A DNA stretch of 64,000 nt, from the NCBI GenBank assembly GCA_900609035.2, contig UXAT02000008.1, forward strand, positions 20,779 through 84,778, written 5' to 3'. Position 1 is the first letter of the stretch; every line of letters begins with the position of its first letter. This document shows, in pieces, positions 59,293 through 64,000 of this stretch. The position numbers were made by a program, and so were the translations under genes. The notes beneath the pieces were generated by a model, which was given only the letters and a program-made list of their open reading frames with translations, was not told where the DNA came from and did no database searches. This DNA comes from Candidatus Defluviicoccus seviourii (GTDB lineage: Bacteria > Pseudomonadota > Alphaproteobacteria > Rhodospirillales > Defluviicoccaceae).

Positions 59293-60570
59293 TCACGCCG
59301 CCGCAGTCATGCCCGCGCGGGTGGCCCGGTCTGGGTTCAGAGCGGTGTCCGCCTGCACGGGGTCGGCAGCGGCTTTCAACGCCTCGAAGAGCTGAGCACC
59401 GCGTACCGGCCACTCGAAATGCCCCTGGCATTTCGCAAACGCGCGGTTCTGCAGGACATTCAAGCGCTCGAAATCGTCGATCAGGGCGACCACCTTCAGC
59501 GCCAGGTCTTCCAGCGTCTCCGCGACGATGAGATCGTCGCCCTCGTCGAGAGCCAGTCCGTGCGCTTGGCCGGTCATCGTCACCAGCGGCACGCGGTGAA
59601 AAATATACTGCAGATTCTTGTGCTTGAAGCCGCCGCCGACGCGATCGGCCATGATGCCGACGCGCGCTTCAGCAAAGTACGGCGAGACGTCGTCGACCCG
59701 GCCGACGAAACGGCAGCAACTGGCGACGGCGGCCGCGTCGCGGGCGAAGTCGGCATCGACATTGCCAACGATGTCGACGCGAATGCCGGCCTTGGTGAAG
59801 ATCGGCTCGGCGCAGCGCAGGAAGTCCATCATGTTCTGCTTCTTCGCGATCCAATTGATGGAGCCGAAGATGATGCAGGTCCGTGGCACGGCAGCCGTGA
59901 TCGTCCGTTCCGGCACGATGGTGCCGTCGTAGCCAGGCAGCAGGCAAAGGATCGGCTGATCCGGGAAATCGCGCCGGTAGAGATCGCGGTCCGCCTCGGT
60001 GATCGTCGTCATCAGCGCGCTGTTCTCGATCATGAAGCGTTCCAGGCGGACGAACTTGCGTGCATCATGCTTCAGGACCGCCTTGAACAACGCCGAGCCC
60101 TGGTGCGAGGCCGCGACCTCCGGCTTCAAGGACATCTCGTGATTGTGGGAGACGTAGACGACCGGCACCCGCCGGCCGCACCGGCGCTGCCAGCTTAAGA
60201 CCGGCGCGAAGGCCCAGCCCATGCCGACGTGGTTGATGATCACGGCGTCCCAGGGCTCGGCATCGAGCTGACGGCTGAGTTCCCGCCGGTACTCCTTCGT
60301 CCCGTTGCGGTAGGCATCTCCCGGCAAGCCGCTCAACAAGCTCCAGATGCGGTTGACCGGCTGCCGGCGGATGACCCGCCAGACCACGCCGTCCTCGGCG
60401 CGCGTGCAGACATCCTGGCCGGCCGGCACGTCGTCCGCCGTCTGGCTGAGTGCGAGCGCCGTGACCGCGGCACCGGCTCCGGCCAGATTCTCGATCAAGT
60501 TACGCGCATAAAGAAGGTCGCCGCGGACGGTCGGTTTCGGAAACTCGCGTGTCAACCACAGGCAGCGCAT
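59293..60570 (-). CDS. Glycosyltransferase, GT4-like
   Basis: A 425-residue cytosolic or membrane-associated glycosyltransferase of GT-B fold. The N-terminal LWLTREFPKPTVRGDLLYARN loop binds the acceptor, CIIFGSINWIAKKQNMMDFL opens the second Rossmann domain, and VDDVSPYFAEARVGIMADRVGGGFKHKNLQY carries the nucleotide-sugar-binding glutamate/lysine region (in parts: ARVGIMADRVGGGFKHKN). The sugar donor and acceptor are unknown. The divergent nucleotide-sugar dehydrogenase supports a role in exopolysaccharide synthesis. Confidence 0.8.
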   Translation of the reverse strand: MRCLWLTREFPKPTVRGDLLYARNLIENLAGAGAAVTALALSQTADDVPAGQDVCTRAEDGVVWRVIRRQPVNRIWSLLSGLPGDAYRNGTKEYRRELSRQLDAEPWDAVIINHVGMGWAFAPVLSWQRRCGRRVPVVYVSHNHEMSLKPEVAASHQGSALFKAVLKHDARKFVRLERFMIENSALMTTITEADRDLYRRDFPDQPILCLLPGYDGTIVPERTITAAVPRTCIIFGSINWIAKKQNMMDFLRCAEPIFTKAGIRVDIVGNVDADFARDAAAVASCCRFVGRVDDVSPYFAEARVGIMADRVGGGFKHKNLQYIFHRVPLVTMTGQAHGLALDEGDDLIVAETLEDLALKVVALIDDFERLNVLQNRAFAKCQGHFEWPVRGAQLFEALKAAADPVQADTALNPDRATRAGMTAAA

Positions 60571-60934
60571 GCTTGGGGACCTCTCACAGCCAGAGCGGGG
60601 ACGACGGCACCGGGGGCGCGGACGAAAGACGTCTCAAATCGGGATTTAACGAAATTAACACTACCACCAGCATATAGCATAACGACCAGTGCGCGCTGCG
60701 TGATCTTCCGCACTCAACAATTCGCGAAACGGATGGTATAGCGCGCCGCGTAGATGTTACACTGGCAGAGAAGCCCCGGCCCGCGCAAGCGGGCGCTGAA
60801 CGTCCCACCGATCATCGCGGCGGGAGCGGGCCTGTCTAGCGCATTGCTCGCGCAGATGGCACGGCCCCACCGGCCGCCACCCGTCATTTGCTATCACCCC
60901 GAAGCCGTCGCCCGAACCGGAGAGGAATAGAAGG
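60571..60934. other. Divergent intergenic stretch
   Basis: 364 bases between the glycosyltransferase and the GDP-mannose-dehydrogenase-like gene. It holds an AT-richer patch (60650-60690) likely to contain promoters for both directions, and a perfect GCCCGC-GCAA-GCGGGC hairpin with a GNRA-type loop (60779-60794) in the leader of the plus-strand gene. No gene was seen. Confidence 0.45.
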
Positions 60935-62248
60935 ATGCGGATCAGCGTTTTTGGCCTTGGCTACGTTGGCTGCGTGTCGGCCGCCTGCCTCGCGCATGGC
61001 GGACACCGCGTCATCGGCGTCGATGTCAACCCGACCAAGGTTGATCTTATCAACCGTGGCGCGCTGCCGGTGGTAGAGCCCGGTCTCGATACGATGATTG
61101 CCGAAGCGCTCAAATCCGGCACGCTGAGCGCCACCACTGACGCCGCCAAGGCCGTCAACGAGACCGATCTGTCGCTGGTCTGTGTCGGCACGCCGAGCCA
61201 GCCGAGCGGTAGCCTTGATCTCACCTACGTCGCCCGTGTCTGCGAACAGATCGGTGCCGCACTCGCCACCAAAGCTGAGCGGCATGTGGTCGTCATCCGC
61301 TCCACCATCCTGCCCGGCACCAGCAAGAACCTGATCACGCCTGCGCTCGAGAAGGCATCCGGCAAGCGCGTCGGCGAGGGTTTCGGCCTGTGCCACAATC
61401 CGGAGTTCCTGCGCGAAGGCACCGCGGTGCGCGACTACTACGAACCGCCAAAGATCGTCATCGGCGGCAGCGACAAGAAAGCCTGCGCGGCGGTGGAAGT
61501 GATCTATCAGGACATCAAGGCGCCCTTGATCGTCACCGACATCGAGGTCGCGGAACTCGTCAAGTACGCCGACAACTGCTGGCATGCGGTGAAGGTTTCG
61601 TTCGCCAACGAGATTGGCAACATTGCCAAGGCGGTCGGCGTCGATTCGCATCGGGTGATGGAGATTTTCTGCCGCGACGACAAGCTCAACCTCTCGCCCT
61701 ATTACCTGAAGCCGGGCTTCGCGTTCGGCGGCTCGTGTCTGCCAAAGGACCTGCGCGCGCTTGCCTACGCCGCGCGCCAGGTGGACGTACCGGTGCCGCT
61801 CTTGACCGCGACGCTGGAGAGCAACCGCCTGCAGATCAAGCGCGGGCTGGAACTCGTCATGGCCGCCGGCGGCCGCAAGGTCGGCGTGCTCGGTTTCAGC
61901 TTCAAGGCCGGCACCGACGATGTGCGCGAAAGCCCGATCATTGAGGTAATCGAGGGCCTGATCGGCAAGGGCTACGACCTCAAGCTCTATGATCGCAATG
62001 TCCGCCTGGCCTCGCTGATCGGCGCGAATCGGGAGTTTCTTGAGACGCGCATTCCGCACATCGCGCGGCTGATGGTCGATCGTATCGACGACGTCCTGGC
62101 GCACGGCGATGTGATCGTCGTCGGCAACAAGGCGCAGGAGTTCCAAGACGTGCTGGGCCGGCTGCGCAACGGCCAAAAGGTCATCGATCTGGTCCGCATT
62201 GCCGAGGCGAGGTGCTCGGACGACCACTATCAGGGGATCTGCTGGTAG
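60935..62248 (+). CDS. GDP-mannose 6-dehydrogenase-like nucleotide-sugar dehydrogenase
   Basis: NAD-dependent, two-step oxidation of a nucleotide sugar to its uronic acid, 437 residues. The N-terminal fold is ISVFGLGYVGCVSAACLA, and CVGTPSQPSGSLDL and NPEFLREGTAVRDY follow. The catalytic cysteine lies in FAFGGSCLPKDLRAL, and GFSFKAGTDDVRESP opens the C-terminal domain. The final YQGICW and the overall pattern resemble AlgD (GDP-mannose dehydrogenase) more than UDP-glucose dehydrogenase, so GDP-mannuronate for an alginate-like polymer is the best guess. No alginate operon is visible. Confidence 0.85.
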   Translation: MRISVFGLGYVGCVSAACLAHGGHRVIGVDVNPTKVDLINRGALPVVEPGLDTMIAEALKSGTLSATTDAAKAVNETDLSLVCVGTPSQPSGSLDLTYVARVCEQIGAALATKAERHVVVIRSTILPGTSKNLITPALEKASGKRVGEGFGLCHNPEFLREGTAVRDYYEPPKIVIGGSDKKACAAVEVIYQDIKAPLIVTDIEVAELVKYADNCWHAVKVSFANEIGNIAKAVGVDSHRVMEIFCRDDKLNLSPYYLKPGFAFGGSCLPKDLRALAYAARQVDVPVPLLTATLESNRLQIKRGLELVMAAGGRKVGVLGFSFKAGTDDVRESPIIEVIEGLIGKGYDLKLYDRNVRLASLIGANREFLETRIPHIARLMVDRIDDVLAHGDVIVVGNKAQEFQDVLGRLRNGQKVIDLVRIAEARCSDDHYQGICW

Positions 62249-62449
62249 GCTTAAACACGGGCGCGAGCGCCGGCCGCCGCCGGCCTCGGCGGCCCGATCG
62301 CCGCCGCCAGACTTTCAGGTCCTGCGGGTCATTTGCGTAGCGGCATACCGGCCGCTATAAGGGAAGTGGAGCGCTCGATCGGCGGCAACGATCACGCAGT
62401 TCAACCAGCGGGCACCCTTCCCAAGCCGCCGCGACTCGCAGGAGGAGAA

Positions 62450-63889
62450 ATGGCAGTCGTATCGCGGCTGGTCGTTCTGATCGCCGGCCTCATCATCACG
62501 CTGTGCGCGGGAACCGCATTCGCCTCGGAAATGGGCGCGCACGCCCTGCACCTTGACGGTTCGACCTTGGGACTGTGGTGGGCGCTGCCCTTTGCGGGCA
62601 TTCTTCTCTCGATTGCGCTCTTCCCGCTGTTCATGCCTCACTTCTGGGAGCACCACTTCGGCAAGGTGTCGGCGTTCTGGATTGCGACCGTGCTGGTGCC
62701 GTTCCTTTTCCTTTTCGGTTGGCAATTCACGCTTTACCAGGTCTTGCACCTGGCCCTTTTGGAATACCTGCCGTTTATCATCCTTCTGTTGGCCTTGTTC
62801 ACGGTCGCGGGCGGGATTCACATCGCCGGCAGCTTTCGCGGCTCTCCCCTCAGCAACACTCTGTTCCTCGCCGCCGGGACCGCGCTCGCGAGCTGGACGG
62901 GAACGACTGGCGCTTCGGTCCTGTTCATCCGTCCGGTCATCCGCGCCAATGCCGAACGGCGGTTCAAGGTTCATGTCATCATCTTCTTCATCTTCTTGGT
63001 AAGTAACGTCGGCGGCTCGCTGACGCCGCTGGGCGACCCGCCCTTGTTCCTGGGCTTCCTCAAAGGGGTCGAGTTCTTCTGGCCGACGGGCCATCTGCTG
63101 GCGCCGATGCTTACCGTCGCCATTCCGCTGCTGGTGATATTTTTTGTGCTCGATACCATCTTGTTGCGCCAGGAAGGGGGCCTGCCGCCGGCCACAGCCG
63201 AGCCGGGAACGCGCGTCGGGATTCGCGGCGTCGCCAACGTCGGTCTGCTCGTATGTATCGTCGGCGCCGTCCTTTTGAGCGGCGCCTGGAAGCCCGGCAT
63301 CTCGTTCACCGTTTTTTCCGTTGAGGTTGAGCTGCAGAACTTGGTGCGCGACCTGCTGCTGCTTGCCATCGCCTACATCTCGTGGCGCTACACGGATCGT
63401 GGCCATCGCACCGCCAACGCCTTCACGTGGGGACCCATCTTGGAGGTCGCCAAACTGTTCGCCGGCATCTTCGTCACTATTGTGCCTGTGATCGCGATCT
63501 TGCGGGCAGGCGAGAGCGGTGCACTGAGAGCAGTGATCAGCGCGGTGACGGGGGCAGATGGTCAGCCGATCAACGCCATGTACTTCTGGGCCGCGGGGGC
63601 GCTGTCGAGCTTTCTCGATAACGCGCCAACCTATCTGGTGTTCTTCAATGCGGCCGGCGGCGATGCGGAGCATTTGATGGGATCGCTGGCGGGCACGTTG
63701 GCGGCGATCTCGGCGGGTGCCGTGTTCATGGGAGCAAACAGCTATATCGGCAACGCTCCGAACTTCATGGTCAAATCGATCGCCGAAGAGCAGGGCATTC
63801 GTATGCCAAGCTTCTTCGGCTATCTCGTCTGGTCCGGTCTGTTGCTGTTGCCGCTGTTCGCCGTCGTGACGGTGATATTCTTCAGCTAG
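62450..63889 (+). CDS. NhaD-type sodium/proton antiporter
   Basis: A 479-residue inner-membrane protein from ATG 62450 after AGGAGGAGA. It begins with a signal-like helix ending TAFAS, then about 12 helices. NVGGSLTPLGDPPLFLGFLKG and ALSSFLDNAPTYLVFFNAAGG are the paired re-entrant-type motifs of the ion-transporter superfamily; ANSYIGNAPNFMVKSIAEE follows. The NhaD-like branch exchanges sodium for protons, but dicarboxylate transporters of the same superfamily look similar, so the substrate is not certain. Confidence 0.78.
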   Translation: MAVVSRLVVLIAGLIITLCAGTAFASEMGAHALHLDGSTLGLWWALPFAGILLSIALFPLFMPHFWEHHFGKVSAFWIATVLVPFLFLFGWQFTLYQVLHLALLEYLPFIILLLALFTVAGGIHIAGSFRGSPLSNTLFLAAGTALASWTGTTGASVLFIRPVIRANAERRFKVHVIIFFIFLVSNVGGSLTPLGDPPLFLGFLKGVEFFWPTGHLLAPMLTVAIPLLVIFFVLDTILLRQEGGLPPATAEPGTRVGIRGVANVGLLVCIVGAVLLSGAWKPGISFTVFSVEVELQNLVRDLLLLAIAYISWRYTDRGHRTANAFTWGPILEVAKLFAGIFVTIVPVIAILRAGESGALRAVISAVTGADGQPINAMYFWAAGALSSFLDNAPTYLVFFNAAGGDAEHLMGSLAGTLAAISAGAVFMGANSYIGNAPNFMVKSIAEEQGIRMPSFFGYLVWSGLLLLPLFAVVTVIFFS

Positions 63890-63979
63890 AGCGGGGTCGG
63901 TTTAGGCGGAATCGGATTTAGGGGATTCCCTGTGGGGCGAAGATCTGATTCAAGATGGGTGCTGGAGAAGGAGGCCAGC

Positions 63980-64000
63980 ATGGATGGCGAAGCCCTATTC
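63980..64000 (+). CDS. Start of a further gene, cut by the window end (possibly a transposase)
   Basis: ATG 63980 follows a strong GAAGGAGG ribosome site and opens MDGEALF before the window ends. The preceding bases hold imperfect inverted repeats (GAATCGGAT with ATCTGATTC, and GGAATC with GATTCC, 63908-63951), as at the ends of many insertion sequences. Too little is present to name it. Confidence 0.3.

Overview
The window looks like one stretch of a GC-rich alphaproteobacterial chromosome, most likely Rhodospirillales. This is inferred from gene content: a hopanoid cluster with the HpnC/HpnD/HpnE route to squalene, a C4-pathway 5-aminolevulinate synthase, COQ9, a sigma-32 gene, and the succession sdhCDAB - zapE - mdh - sucCD - sucA - sucB - lpd. 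The genus cannot be fixed from the sequence alone.

Layout. 1-4.5 kb: the end of pepA, then holC, an MFS permease, a CBS protein and a metal-receptor protein. 4.5-7 kb: a candidate small RNA next to a Crp/Fnr-like palindrome, a catalase and a c'-type cytochrome. 7.1-16.1 kb: the hopanoid locus. A consensus-like promoter leads into a tiny membrane ORF, an MlaC-family protein, hpnC, hpnD, hpnE, shc and hpnG on the plus strand; these converge with ispH-hpnH on the minus strand. 16.5-23.4 kb: ROK kinase, hisI, rpmF, a second MlaC/HpnM-like protein, rpoH with a short leader ORF, sppA, a tRNA-modifying methyltransferase, a polyprenyl diphosphate synthase and tRNA-Pro(CGG). 23.6-33.2 kb: surface polysaccharide genes, an EnvZ/OmpR-type pair divergent from an EF-hand protein, a universal stress protein, hemA, coq9, def and rpsU. 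33.2-34.5 kb: a gene-free 1.3 kb stretch with a tight cluster of DnaA-box-like 9-mers. 34.5-52.8 kb: TCA-cycle genes, interrupted by a Fic islet and followed by an AT-rich islet. 52.9-64 kb: a TAXI binding protein, an MFS permease, an arsenic operon (arsR-arsC-acr3) with a second Fic islet at its end, dps, a glycosyltransferase, a GDP-mannose-dehydrogenase-like gene, an NhaD-type antiporter and perhaps the edge of another gene or mobile element.

The most unusual signal is a shared architecture at two places. Immediately after the stop codon of lpd, and immediately after the stop codon of acr3, there is a short AT-rich cargo islet of one or two genes, followed by a second, diverged copy of only the 3' end of the same core gene in direct orientation. 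The lpd repeats (315 bp) differ at 12 positions, all synonymous; the acr3 repeats (186 bp) differ at 13. In both cases similarity stops exactly at the stop codon and there are no gaps. This suggests cargo that entered together with a foreign copy of the target gene's 3' end, and which recombination between the direct repeats could remove precisely. No integrase or transposase was recognised in either islet.

Functionally the window combines central carbon metabolism (SDH, MDH, succinyl-CoA synthetase, 2-oxoglutarate dehydrogenase), isoprenoid/hopanoid membrane lipids, stress defence (catalase, Dps, sigma-32, Usp, arsenic detoxification) and envelope polysaccharides, with small accessory islets carrying Fic-domain proteins.
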